A stretch of DNA of 64,000 bases, from NCBI RefSeq assembly GCF_002902945.1, contig NZ_CP026101.1, positions 2,294,001 to 2,358,000 of the forward strand, written 5' to 3'. Shown here one piece after another: positions 17,877-26,228 of the stretch; the first letter of the stretch is position 1, and every line of letters begins with the position of its first letter. The notes under the pieces are model-generated. The model made no database searches. It was not told the DNA's origin and saw only the letters and a program-made list of their open reading frames with translations. The position numbers and the translations under genes were made by a program. The stretch is from Paraburkholderia caribensis. GTDB lineage: Bacteria; Pseudomonadota; Gammaproteobacteria; Burkholderiales; Burkholderiaceae.

Positions 17877-19237
17877 ACGAGCAGCAGCAATGCCGCGCCG
17901 TACACGAGCGCGCCGACGATAAACGTCATCACGGTAAAGCCGAGCACGCGCTGCACGCCGATACCCGCCATCGCGACGACGGGCGCGGCCCAGAACGGCT
18001 GCATCATGTTCGACACCTGCTCACCCATCGCGACGGCCATCGTCGTCGCGGGGACGGACGCATGCAGCGCGACGGCAGCGGGCACGACGAACGGCCCTTG
18101 CACTGCCCAGTGACCGCCGCCGCTCGGAATGAAGAACGTGACGATCAGCGAGCAGACGTAGCTCCAGAACGGCAGCGTATGCGCGTTGGAGATCGCGATG
18201 AAGAAATGCGAGATGACGTTCGGCAATCCGGTCGCATCCATCATGCCCATGATCCCGCCGTACAGCGGGTATTGCAGCATCATCGAACCTGTCTGCCGGG
18301 CAGCGTTCTTGACGGCATCGGCGTACGCCAGCGGATAGCCGTGCAGGATCACGCCCGCTATGAACATCACGAAAATCACCGCGTTGACGCCGGAAAAGGC
18401 GATGTGCTCCGACTGCGCGAGCACCAGCAGCGCAATGCCCGTCGCGCCGATGAATGCCGAGCCGAGCCACGAGTATTCGATCCAGCGCGCAAAGCTCAGC
18501 TTGCCCGTGGGCTTTTCGCGCGGCGCCGCATCGGGATGCTTCTGCGTATCGAGCAGCACGGCGTCTTCGTCGCGCGGCTTGAGCCATGCGAGAACGAACG
18601 GCATGGCCAGCAGCATCGCGATGGTCGGCACCAGATTGAAACCCGTGAACACCGTCGCGCTGAACGGCAGCACCTCGCCTGTGATCTTCTGCACGACGTT
18701 CATCGCGCTGCCCGGCGTCGACTGCGCAAGCGCGATTGAACTGGAAATGCCGCTTGCCCACACGACCCATCCCGAGAAACCCGCCGCGACGATCCACGCG
18801 AAGTCGACGCGCATGCGCTTTGCCACTTCACGTGCCAGCAACGCGCTGACGACCAGCCCCAAACCCCAGTTGCAGAACGACGCAACGGCCACGAGCACGA
18901 AGGTGAGCGTCGCCGCCTGCACGGGCGTGCGGGCAACGGAAACGAGTGACTTGAACACGCGTTGCACGATGGGCGCGTGAGCGAATGCGTGCCCCGTCAC
19001 GAGCACCAGCGTGATCTGAAACGCGAACGTGAGAATGTCGAAGAAGCCTTTGTACCAGCCGCCAACCAGCTTGCCCAGCGACGCATGCGGCGCGAACATC
19101 GCCGACAGCACCGCGACGATCGCCGTGATCAGGATCGCGAGCACGAAAGGATCCGGAATGGTGCGCTCGAACAGGCCGATCGTCGCCTCGGTGAAGCGGG
19201 TCTTGCGCACTGATGTTGGCGCAACGGTGGATTTCAT
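17873..19237 (-). CDS. Short-chain fatty acid transporter (AtoE family)
   Basis: A 454-residue inner-membrane protein of the AtoE/TIGR00366 family with about 11 hydrophobic segments, including LFERTIPDPFVLAILITAIV, FIPSGGGHWAVQGPFVVP and YPLYGGIMGMMDATGL. Such carriers take up short-chain acids such as butyrate or acetoacetate. GGAGAC lies upstream of the ATG at 19237. It is cotranscribed with the amidohydrolase gene upstream (85-base gap) and overlaps the next transporter by four bases. Two transporters in one operon suggest that the pathway handles two acids, or takes up one and releases another. Confidence 0.9.
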   Translation of the reverse strand: MKSTVAPTSVRKTRFTEATIGLFERTIPDPFVLAILITAIVAVLSAMFAPHASLGKLVGGWYKGFFDILTFAFQITLVLVTGHAFAHAPIVQRVFKSLVSVARTPVQAATLTFVLVAVASFCNWGLGLVVSALLAREVAKRMRVDFAWIVAAGFSGWVVWASGISSSIALAQSTPGSAMNVVQKITGEVLPFSATVFTGFNLVPTIAMLLAMPFVLAWLKPRDEDAVLLDTQKHPDAAPREKPTGKLSFARWIEYSWLGSAFIGATGIALLVLAQSEHIAFSGVNAVIFVMFIAGVILHGYPLAYADAVKNAARQTGSMMLQYPLYGGIMGMMDATGLPNVISHFFIAISNAHTLPFWSYVCSLIVTFFIPSGGGHWAVQGPFVVPAAVALHASVPATTMAVAMGEQVSNMMQPFWAAPVVAMAGIGVQRVLGFTVMTFIVGALVYGAALLLLV

Positions 19238-19322
19238 CACGTGTCTCCGGTTTGGAATGTGCCCGCGCGTCGTTGGATCGGGTGTAGCCGGCGGGTCGTC
19301 TTTTCAGGGCTGTTTTTCAGGG

Positions 19323-20177
19323 CTATTCAATGCACGGCGCCCGTTTGCCGAATCCGTACAGCGTTGCAGCGTTGTCGACGAGGATGCGATTGCGCGTGGC
19401 CGGGTCGTTCGCCCATTCGCCGAGCAGATCGAGCAACAAGGGATCGTCGGGCTTGTGCGCCTCTGTTACGTGCGGCCAGTCGCTGCCCCACACCAGCCTG
19501 TGCGGCACGGCCGAGATCCATGCGCGCGCTGTCGGCGCTGCATCGGCGTAGCGGCGGTCGAGTCCTTCGATCGAATCGAGGTACGGACCCGACAGCTTGA
19601 TCCACGCGCGCCCGGCGTCGGCGAGACGGCGCACGACAGGAAACGCCGCGTGCGCCGCGCCATCGGGCAGCGGAAGCCGCGCGCAATGATCGAACACGAT
19701 CGCCGACGGAAGGCGCGCGAGCAGCGCTTCGTGCCCGACGATTTGCGCGGCCGTCCAATGCAACTGCACATGCCAGCCGAGCTCCGCCACGCGCGCTGCC
19801 AGCGGCTCGACCATGTCGAAGCCGACCACGGCGTTTGCCGGCGTGTAGAGCGTGAAACGGATGCCGCGAATCCCGCCCGCGTGCAGCGCTTCAAGCTCGG
19901 CGTCCGTCACGTCGGGGCGCACGACGGCGACGCCGCGCGCATTCGCAACGCCGAGCTGGCGAATCGCATCGAGCGTCACCGCGTTGTCGGTGCCGTAGAT
20001 GCGCGGCGTCACGACTACCACGCGCTGCGTGCCGATCCGCGCCTGCACTTGCCGATACGCGGCGACATCCGCCGCGTCGACAAAACCTGCCGCGTCGCGC
20101 TGCGCGAGGAACGCGCGGCTGTAGATGTGAATGTGCGAATCGCAAGCGCCCGCTGGCATATGCCGAAGTGCGTCCAT
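19323..20177 (-). CDS. LigI-like amidohydrolase (lactone hydrolase type)
   Basis: A 284-residue amidohydrolase. Metal motifs are CDSHIHIYS near the N terminus and LVWGSDWPHVTEAH near residue 235. The closest known relatives are lactonases such as 2-pyrone-4,6-dicarboxylate hydrolase and related isomerases, all acting on cyclic hydroxy acids. GGAGGAG precedes the ATG at 20177, and upstream in-frame codons are antisense noise. It sits third in the CitE/CoA-transferase operon, so a plausible job is opening a lactone to give the hydroxy acid that the CoA-transferase activates. The exact substrate is unknown. Confidence 0.85.
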   Translation of the reverse strand: MDALRHMPAGACDSHIHIYSRAFLAQRDAAGFVDAADVAAYRQVQARIGTQRVVVVTPRIYGTDNAVTLDAIRQLGVANARGVAVVRPDVTDAELEALHAGGIRGIRFTLYTPANAVVGFDMVEPLAARVAELGWHVQLHWTAAQIVGHEALLARLPSAIVFDHCARLPLPDGAAHAAFPVVRRLADAGRAWIKLSGPYLDSIEGLDRRYADAAPTARAWISAVPHRLVWGSDWPHVTEAHKPDDPLLLDLLGEWANDPATRNRILVDNAATLYGFGKRAPCIE

Positions 20178-20206
20178 GCGTGTCTCCTCCGTTTTGTTGC
20201 TGCGCG

Positions 20207-21412
20207 CTACAGCACTGCGCGCTTCTCGCGCAGACTTTCGATCTGCGCTTCGGAGCATCCCGCGTCGCGCAGCACTGCGTCCGAATGCTCGCCGAACGCG
20301 GGAGCCGCGAACGGCTCGGGCAACGGCGTCGCGCCGAAGCGGATCGGATGCTTGAAGCCGCGATACCGGCCCACACCCGGGTACTCGAAGTCGCTCACCA
20401 TGTCTTCGGCGAGCACCTGGGGATGGTCGAACATGTCTTCGATGCCGCGAGCCGCGGCGCACGGCACGGCGTCGCCGAAATGCACTTCCCATTCGAGCGC
20501 CGTGCGAATCTGCAAAGCCGCGCGAAGCTTCGGGACGATTTCGCCGCAATGCAATGCACGCTTGCGCACCGTGTCGTAGCGTTCATTCTGCGCAAGATCC
20601 TTGAGGCCCGTTTTCTCGCACAACGCCTGCCAGAAGTGCGGCGTGTTTGCCGACAGATACAGATAACCCTGGCGCGTCGGATGGATGCCCGTGATGCCGC
20701 CCGAGCGCATATCGCGGCCTACTTCTTTCGGTTCGTCGTCGGCCCAGATCATGCGGGCCGATTGCATCGCCAGTGCGCTGCGCAGCAACGACACGCCTAC
20801 GTACTGGCCCGCGCCGCTGCGCTCGCGATCGAACAGCGCGGACGACACGCCCGCCGCGACCAGCGCCGCCGCATAGTAGTCGACCACCGAGCCATAGACG
20901 ATTTCGGGCGGCCCGCCGTGGCGGCCTTGCAGCGCGCAGATGCCTGTCATCGTTTGCAGGACCTGGTCGTAGCCCGCCTTGTCGCGGTTCGGGCCCGTTT
21001 CGCCATACCCTGTCACCGCGCAATAGATCAGCCGGGCATTGACCTCGCGCAACTGCTCGTAACCGATCCCGAGACGCTCCGGCACGCCGGGCCGGAAGTT
21101 GTGCACGAGGACATCGGCCGTCTTCACGAGGCGCATCATCACGTCGAGCGCTTCGGGCTGTTTCAGGTCCAGCACCAGACCGCGCTTGCCGCGATTCACG
21201 CCGAGAAAGGCGCGGCTTTCGGCTTCGAGCGTCGACGGATACTTGCGCAGGTTGTCGCCCGCGGGCGGCTCGATCTTGATGACCTCGGCGCCCTGATCGG
21301 CGAGCAGCGTGCAACCGTACGGCCCCGCGATATAGGCGCTCAGGTCGAGCACGCGCAAGCCGGCAAGCGGTCCCGGCTGTCGTGCGTCGACGGATTGCGA
21401 TGGTTGTTGCAT
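20207..21412 (-). CDS. Class III CoA-transferase (CaiB/BaiF family)
   Basis: A 401-residue family III CoA-transferase. Diagnostic blocks are LDLSAYIAGPYGCTLLADQG, then LVHNFRPGVPERLGIGY, YCAVTGYGETGPNRDKAGYD and GVSLLRSALAMQ. These enzymes move CoA from a donor such as succinyl-CoA to a carboxylic acid. It follows the CitE-like lyase gene directly (48 bases) on the same strand, and GGAGAAAC precedes the ATG at 21412. Together they fit the activation and cleavage steps of a C5 or similar hydroxy-acid pathway. Confidence 0.92.
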   Translation of the reverse strand: MQQPSQSVDARQPGPLAGLRVLDLSAYIAGPYGCTLLADQGAEVIKIEPPAGDNLRKYPSTLEAESRAFLGVNRGKRGLVLDLKQPEALDVMMRLVKTADVLVHNFRPGVPERLGIGYEQLREVNARLIYCAVTGYGETGPNRDKAGYDQVLQTMTGICALQGRHGGPPEIVYGSVVDYYAAALVAAGVSSALFDRERSGAGQYVGVSLLRSALAMQSARMIWADDEPKEVGRDMRSGGITGIHPTRQGYLYLSANTPHFWQALCEKTGLKDLAQNERYDTVRKRALHCGEIVPKLRAALQIRTALEWEVHFGDAVPCAAARGIEDMFDHPQVLAEDMVSDFEYPGVGRYRGFKHPIRFGATPLPEPFAAPAFGEHSDAVLRDAGCSEAQIESLREKRAVL

Positions 21413-21460
21413 GTGTTTCTCCGACTCGATTCGATGTGTGTGCAACGAGCGTGCGTTGCT

Positions 21461-22363
21461 TTACAAAGCTGTGCTACCGACGACGGCGCGCTGCTCGCCC
21501 GTCAGCAGTTCGAGACGCGCGGCGTGCTGCACGAGCGCGCGCGCCCGCTCGAAGAACGGCGGATCGATCATCCTGCCGTCGACGACGTACGCGCCCATGC
21601 CTTTGCTCTGCGCATCGCGTGCGGCTTCGACGACGCGCACCGCATGCGCGATCTCGGCGTCGGACGGACGGAACACGTCGTTGGCCAGCGCGATCTGGCT
21701 CGGGTGGATGCAGCTTTTGCCGAGAAAGCCCATCGCGTGCGCAAGTTGCGCTTCGGCACGGAAGCCCGCTTCGTCCTTGATGTTGGCGAACGCCGAGTCG
21801 TACGCGAAGACGTTCGCCTCCCCTGCTGCGATGCGCAGCGTGAACATCGCCTGCTGGATCGCCGCCTGCTCGCGACGCGCGATGCCAAGCGGCTCGAACA
21901 GATCGCCCAGCCCGAGCTGCAAGCCGGCAACACGTGGATGCGCGGCGGCCAGTTCCGCAGCGCGGCGCAACGCTTTCGGCGATTCGATGTTGAGCAGCAG
22001 GCGCACGGGGACGCTCACGCCATTGGCCCGTTCGGCCTGGTCGAGCGCGGCGGCAGCGGCGCGCACGTCGGCCGCGCTTTCGGGTTTCGGGAGATTCAGG
22101 TAGTCGAGGCCGGGCTGCACGACGGCATCGAGATCGGCGGCGAAGAACGGCGTGTCGAGCGCGTTGACGCGCACGATCAACACCTTGCGATGCTCGCGCA
22201 CCGCGCTCTCGCGCAACAGCTCGCGCAGCGCGAGACGCGCTTGCGGCTTGCGCTCTGGTGCGACGGCATCTTCGAGATCGAATGAGAGGGCATCGGCGGC
22301 GCTCGCGAGCGCCTTGGCGAACAACTCCGGGCGCGATGCCGGCACGAACAGCTTGCTTCTCAT
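21461..22363 (-). CDS. CitE-like CoA-ester lyase (HpcH/HpaI aldolase family)
   Basis: A 300-residue protein of the CitE/HpcH-HpaI fold. Markers are LFVPASRPELFAKALASAAD, then SFDLEDAVAPERK (acidic Mg-binding pair), RVNALDTPFF, and GKSCIHPSQIALAND. Members cleave malyl-, citramalyl- or related CoA esters to acetyl-CoA and an oxo acid. It is the first gene of the five-gene operon and is divergent from a LysR regulator 102 bases away. Confidence 0.92.
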   Translation of the reverse strand: MRSKLFVPASRPELFAKALASAADALSFDLEDAVAPERKPQARLALRELLRESAVREHRKVLIVRVNALDTPFFAADLDAVVQPGLDYLNLPKPESAADVRAAAAALDQAERANGVSVPVRLLLNIESPKALRRAAELAAAHPRVAGLQLGLGDLFEPLGIARREQAAIQQAMFTLRIAAGEANVFAYDSAFANIKDEAGFRAEAQLAHAMGFLGKSCIHPSQIALANDVFRPSDAEIAHAVRVVEAARDAQSKGMGAYVVDGRMIDPPFFERARALVQHAARLELLTGEQRAVVGSTAL

Positions 22364-22465
22364 GTCTGCGTTCCAGTTACTTGGTAGCTGGCAATCAGTC
22401 TACGGAGAGACAGGTTTTAGATAAACTATCCGCATCTATCTTCAAACCATAGAATATCTATCGTC

Positions 22466-23392
22466 ATGGACATCCACTTTCTCGGCAATCTGCTGCTGGT
22501 CGTCGATACGGGCTCGATGGCCGAGGCGGCGCGGCGGGTCGGCCTGACGCCTGCGGCGATCGCGCAGCAGGTGCAGGCACTCGAACGGGAACTCGGCGTG
22601 CGCCTGCTCGTGCGCGCGGGACGCACGGTGATTCCGACGGAGGCGGGTCATCGCGTGATCGCGCGTGCGAGGAATCTGGTGCGCGAGTTTGCGGATCTGA
22701 AGGCGTTCGCGCTCGAAGAGGAAGCTGCGGGCGAATTGCGCATCGGCACGATCACGACGGCGCTGCTGTCGCTGCTGCCGGACGTGCTGGCGGCGTTTGC
22801 GCGTGACTTCCCGCAGGCCAATGTGCTGATACGCGCGGGGACGTCGATGGAACTGTACGAGACCTTGCAACGCGGCGATCTCGATGTTGCCGTCTGTCTG
22901 CATCCCGCGTTTGCCTTGCCCAAGGCGTATGACTGGCATTTGTTGAGGGAAGAACCGATTGTCGTGCTCGCGCCGTCGCGGCTAAAGAATGAGGACCCGC
23001 ATGAACTGCTGCGGCGCGAGCCGTTCATTCGCTATGACCGCTCGCTCGGCGGCGGCAAGCAGGCGGATCAATATCTGCGCTCGGCGCGTATCGTTCCGCG
23101 TGAGCTTTTTGAACTGAATTCGCTGATGGCGATTGCGATGATGGTCGATCGGGGACTGGGCGTGTCGCTGGTGCCCGATATCGTGTCGCCACTGACGGAA
23201 ACGCTAAACGTCGCGCGGCTTGCGTTGCCGACGCCGACGGAGCCGAGGCGGTTCGGTGTGCTGTGGCAGAAGACGTCGCCGCGTGGGCGGTTGATCAGGG
23301 GATTTTTGCAGTGCGCGGATGGGGTGTTGGGGGATGGTGGTGGGGATGCGGGTGGCGGCGGGAAGAAAACGCGGCGCCGTTCGGCGAGTTGA
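22466..23392 (+). CDS. LysR-family regulator of the divergent carboxylate operon
   Basis: A 308-residue LysR protein: helix-turn-helix GSMAEAARRVGLTPAAIAQQ near residues 13-35, and an effector domain including LDVAVCLHPAFALP. It is divergent from the CitE-like gene, the classical arrangement for a LysR activator and its catabolic operon. Near-dyad ATAGAATATCTAT lies at 22449-22461, between the genes. The C terminus ends in a glycine/lysine/arginine-rich tail, which may just be overrun. Confidence 0.9.
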   Translation: MDIHFLGNLLLVVDTGSMAEAARRVGLTPAAIAQQVQALERELGVRLLVRAGRTVIPTEAGHRVIARARNLVREFADLKAFALEEEAAGELRIGTITTALLSLLPDVLAAFARDFPQANVLIRAGTSMELYETLQRGDLDVAVCLHPAFALPKAYDWHLLREEPIVVLAPSRLKNEDPHELLRREPFIRYDRSLGGGKQADQYLRSARIVPRELFELNSLMAIAMMVDRGLGVSLVPDIVSPLTETLNVARLALPTPTEPRRFGVLWQKTSPRGRLIRGFLQCADGVLGDGGGDAGGGGKKTRRRSAS

Positions 23393-23480
23393 AGCGCTTG
23401 CCGTCGCGAACGTGCTGTTTGCAGCCTGTAGCCGTCTCGACAGGAGCATAACGGCCCACCGACAGGGGCCAGAAAACAAA

Positions 23481-23519
23481 AAATAACCCCGTCAAATCGA
23501 TGATTTGACGGGGTTATTT
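23481..23519 (-). terminator. Intrinsic terminator of tRNA-Ser
   Basis: A perfect 18-base stem with a three-base loop. The minus-strand arm is AAATAACCCCGTCAAATC with its complement, and a T-rich run (TTTTTTG) follows on the minus strand. It lies 14 bases past the 3' end of the tRNA gene. Confidence 0.9.
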
Positions 23520-23532
23520 GCTGGCAATCTTT

Positions 23533-23623
23533 TGGCGGAGAGACGGGGATTCGAACCCCGGATAGGTTATTAACCTATACACGCTTTCCAGGCGTGCGAC
23601 TTAAACCACTCATCCATCTCTCC
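23533..23623 (-). tRNA. tRNA-Ser (anticodon GGA)
   Basis: A 91-base class II tRNA on the minus strand, running from GGAGAGATGG to an encoded CCA. The anticodon loop is CTGGAAA between the CACGC and GCGTG stem arms, giving anticodon GGA at 23587-23589. A long variable arm (TAGGTTAATAACCTA) and the T-arm GGGTTCGAATCCC are clear. Decodes UCC/UCU. Confidence 0.96.
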
Positions 23624-23636
23624 GGCGGGGAGGCGC

Positions 23637-23665
23637 ATTATAGCAGATTCCATCGCCATTGCCAC
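23637..23665 (-). promoter_or_regulatory. Promoter of tRNA-Ser
   Basis: On the minus strand a perfect TATAAT (-10, 23637-23642) lies 17 bases from GTGGCA (-35, 23660-23665). It is 13 bases before the tRNA 5' end. Confidence 0.75.
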
Positions 23666-23685
23666 CTCGTCCGGAAGGACAGCCA

Positions 23686-25704
23686 TCAAGGATGGCGGAT
23701 ATAGTCCACCAGCGCTCGCGTGTAGGCATCCGGCTTCCGGTCCACGAGGCTCACTAGCACCGTCACCAGAAACCCCGCCGGCACACCGAACACGCCCGAG
23801 CTGATCGGCTCGATCCCGAACCAGCGCGGCCCGACAAAGCCCGTCAGCTGCGTGAAGAACGGATACGTCGACACGATGTACCAGATGCACACCACCAGCC
23901 CCGCCACCATGCCCGCCACCGCGCCCAGACGCGTCGTCCGCTTCCAGAACACCCCGAGCACCAGCACGGGAAACAGACTCGACGCCGCCAGCGAAAACGC
24001 CGCGCCCACCAGAAACAGAATATTTCCCGTATTCAGCGACGCCACATAAGAAGCAAACAGCGCCACCCCGAGCAGCAGGATCTTCGAGATCGTCACCCGC
24101 TTCTGGCTCGACGCCTCGGGATCGACCATGTGGTAGTACACGTCGTGCGAAAGCGCATTGGCGATCGTCAGCAGCAGGCCATCGGCGGTTGAAAGGGCCG
24201 CCGCCAGCGCGCCTGCCGCGATCAGCCCCGACATCACATACGGCAGCCCCGCAATCTCCGGCGCGGCGAGCACGACCATGTCCGGCTGCATCTGGATCTC
24301 GCTCCAGCGCACGATGCCGTCGCCGTTCACATCGGCGATGCTCAGCAGGTACGGCTCGACACGCCGCCACTGCATCACCCACTGCGGCAGGTCGGAAAAC
24401 CGATGCCCGACCAGATTCGACAGGATCTCGTACTTGATCAGCACCGCGAGCACGGGCACCGTCAGATAGAACAGCGCGACGAAGAACAGCGTCCAGCCGA
24501 CCGAGCGCCGCGCCGACGCCACCGAGGTCGTCGTGTTGTAGCGCGTGAGGATATGCGGCAAGCTCGCCGTTCCCAGCGAAAGGCACAGCAGCAGCGACAG
24601 GAAGTTGCGCAAATGCAGCCCCCGGTCTTCCTCGTTCGCGGCGGGAAACGGCTCGTGCATCGGCACGGGCGACGCCGCGCGCTGCATCATCTCGTCGCGT
24701 TGCTGCGCCCAGACAATCTGCGCCGTCGCCGGATCACGCGGAAAGCGCGCGATGCGCCGCTCCAGACCGGCGATCTCGCGCAACGGCCCGTTATGCCGCC
24801 GCAAATCGTCGAGCTGCGCGGTGAGGCGATCCTTCTCGTCGATATACGACTGAGGCAGACTGTCGATCTGCGTCTGGATCAACGCAGCGCGCATCCGGTA
24901 GTCGTCGCGCACCGACTGCTCCGACGGCGCATCGCGCACCTGGCGCTCGAGCGATTCGACGCGCTCCATCAGACGCCCATAGCTGAGTTGCGGCACCCAG
25001 CCGAGCCCATCCTTGTGCGCAATCATCGACACAGGTATCAGGAACGCCAGGATCAGGATGATGTACTGCGCAACCTGCGTCCACGTCACCGCGCGCATGC
25101 CGCCGAGAAACGAGCACACCAGAATGCCCGCGAGCCCGCAGAAAATGCCGATCGCAAAGTCGACGCCGATAAAGCGCGTCGCGATCAGCCCGACGCCCTG
25201 GATCTGCGCAACGAGATAAACGAACGAGCACAGGATCGCCGACAACGCCGCCAGCCCGCGCACCGCGTTGCTCGAAAAGCGCGTGCCGAGAAAATCGGGA
25301 ATCGTGTAGCGCGCGAGCTTGCGCACGTATGGCGCAAGCAGAAACGCGACGAGGCAATAGCCGCCCGTCCAGCCCATCATGTACGCGAGACCGTCGTAGC
25401 CCGTCGCGTACAGGGTGCCCGCGAGGCCGATGAACGAGGCCGCCGACAGCCAGTCCGCCGCCGTCGCCATGCCGTTGAACGCGGACGGCACGCGCCGCCC
25501 TGCCACGTAGTATTCGACGAGATCGGAAGTTCGCGACAGCAGGCCGATCACGGCATACACGGCAATCGGCACGAACAGGAACACGTAGCCGATCCATGTG
25601 CCCGGCCCGTTGGCCGCCTCGATGCGCCACAGCAGATAGATGAAGACCAGAAAGCCGAGCGTGTAGAGCGAATACGAGCGGATCAGCCGATGCGCGAGCT
25701 TCAT
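23686..25704 (-). CDS. Cation/acetate-type SSS symporter (VC_2705 subfamily)
   Basis: A 672-residue sodium:solute symporter with the family's core segments, including ADWLSAASFIGLAGTLY, then LGTASLPHILTRYNTTT and DGLLLTIANALSHDVYYHM. It takes up a small monocarboxylate such as acetate. About 110 residues between the fifth and sixth core segments form a polar helical insert rich in charged residues (VESLERQVRDAPSEQS, then LDDLRRHNGPLREIAGLERR). It overlaps the upstream DUF4212 gene by four bases, and both follow acs, giving an uptake-and-activation operon. Confidence 0.93.
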   Translation of the reverse strand: MKLAHRLIRSYSLYTLGFLVFIYLLWRIEAANGPGTWIGYVFLFVPIAVYAVIGLLSRTSDLVEYYVAGRRVPSAFNGMATAADWLSAASFIGLAGTLYATGYDGLAYMMGWTGGYCLVAFLLAPYVRKLARYTIPDFLGTRFSSNAVRGLAALSAILCSFVYLVAQIQGVGLIATRFIGVDFAIGIFCGLAGILVCSFLGGMRAVTWTQVAQYIILILAFLIPVSMIAHKDGLGWVPQLSYGRLMERVESLERQVRDAPSEQSVRDDYRMRAALIQTQIDSLPQSYIDEKDRLTAQLDDLRRHNGPLREIAGLERRIARFPRDPATAQIVWAQQRDEMMQRAASPVPMHEPFPAANEEDRGLHLRNFLSLLLCLSLGTASLPHILTRYNTTTSVASARRSVGWTLFFVALFYLTVPVLAVLIKYEILSNLVGHRFSDLPQWVMQWRRVEPYLLSIADVNGDGIVRWSEIQMQPDMVVLAAPEIAGLPYVMSGLIAAGALAAALSTADGLLLTIANALSHDVYYHMVDPEASSQKRVTISKILLLGVALFASYVASLNTGNILFLVGAAFSLAASSLFPVLVLGVFWKRTTRLGAVAGMVAGLVVCIWYIVSTYPFFTQLTGFVGPRWFGIEPISSGVFGVPAGFLVTVLVSLVDRKPDAYTRALVDYIRHP

Positions 25705-26066
25705 CGGTCGGCTGCGGGCTCGGCGAAGTCGTCGCTCGGGCTGGCCGCGAGCGCGCGCTGGAGCGCCGCGTCGGCGCGCTGCATCAGCACGATATACACG
25801 ACGATCAGCGCCACATACACGAGAATCGCCCCTTGCGCGCCCATGTAGAACGGCAGGCTGAAGCCCGCGAAGCGCACGTGCTCCAGGGTTCGCGCGATGA
25901 GCGGCACGACGAAGGACACGAAGCAGCCGATCAGCATCAACGCCACGATCAACACGACATTGAAGCGCCAGTAGCGCGCGTGCGCACGCGCCATCGCCGC
26001 CGTCACGGGCGGCGGCTCGGGCACGGGATTGATCGTGAATCGCGAGGTGTCGTGTGGCGCGGCCAT
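25701..26066 (-). CDS. DUF4212 symporter subunit
   Basis: A 121-residue protein with two transmembrane segments (NVVLIVALMLIGCFVSF and ILVYVALIVVYIVLM) and the DUF4212 pattern in between (SLPFYMGAQGAI). DUF4212 proteins are the small partner of VC_2705-type SSS symporters. The stop overlaps the symporter's start by four bases. ATG at 26066 is chosen because the upstream codons are non-homologous. No strong ribosome binding site is seen. Confidence 0.88.
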   Translation of the reverse strand: MAAPHDTSRFTINPVPEPPPVTAAMARAHARYWRFNVVLIVALMLIGCFVSFVVPLIARTLEHVRFAGFSLPFYMGAQGAILVYVALIVVYIVLMQRADAALQRALAASPSDDFAEPAADR

Positions 26067-26156
26067 GCGGCTATTTATCAAAAAGGGGTTGCGTCGGCAA
26101 TCGGGGTTGTCCGCGCAACGATGTCGCGCCGCGCGCCGGAACAGCATGAGCGCATG

Positions 26157-26190
26157 AAAAAACGGCGCATCCGCATCGGACGCGCCGTTT
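26157..26190 (-). terminator. Rho-independent terminator after acs
   Basis: On the minus strand AAACGGCGC pairs with GCGCCGTTT around a 13-base loop, and six T bases follow. It lies 39 bases beyond the acs stop, so part of acs transcription ends before the DUF4212 gene. The two downstream genes may then be read only by leakage or by a promoter of their own. Confidence 0.8.
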
Positions 26191-26228
26191 GATGCTGCCA
26201 GGGCGTTACGCCCTCACAGCCCGCAACA

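Noticed and set aside
20178..20549. Upstream extension of the amidohydrolase frame
   Set aside because: It overlaps the CoA-transferase gene in another frame, and the strong GGAGGAG site sits at 20177.
20168..22285. 705-codon plus-strand frame
   Set aside because: Fully antisense to the CoA-transferase and CitE-like genes and compositionally typical of a shadow frame.
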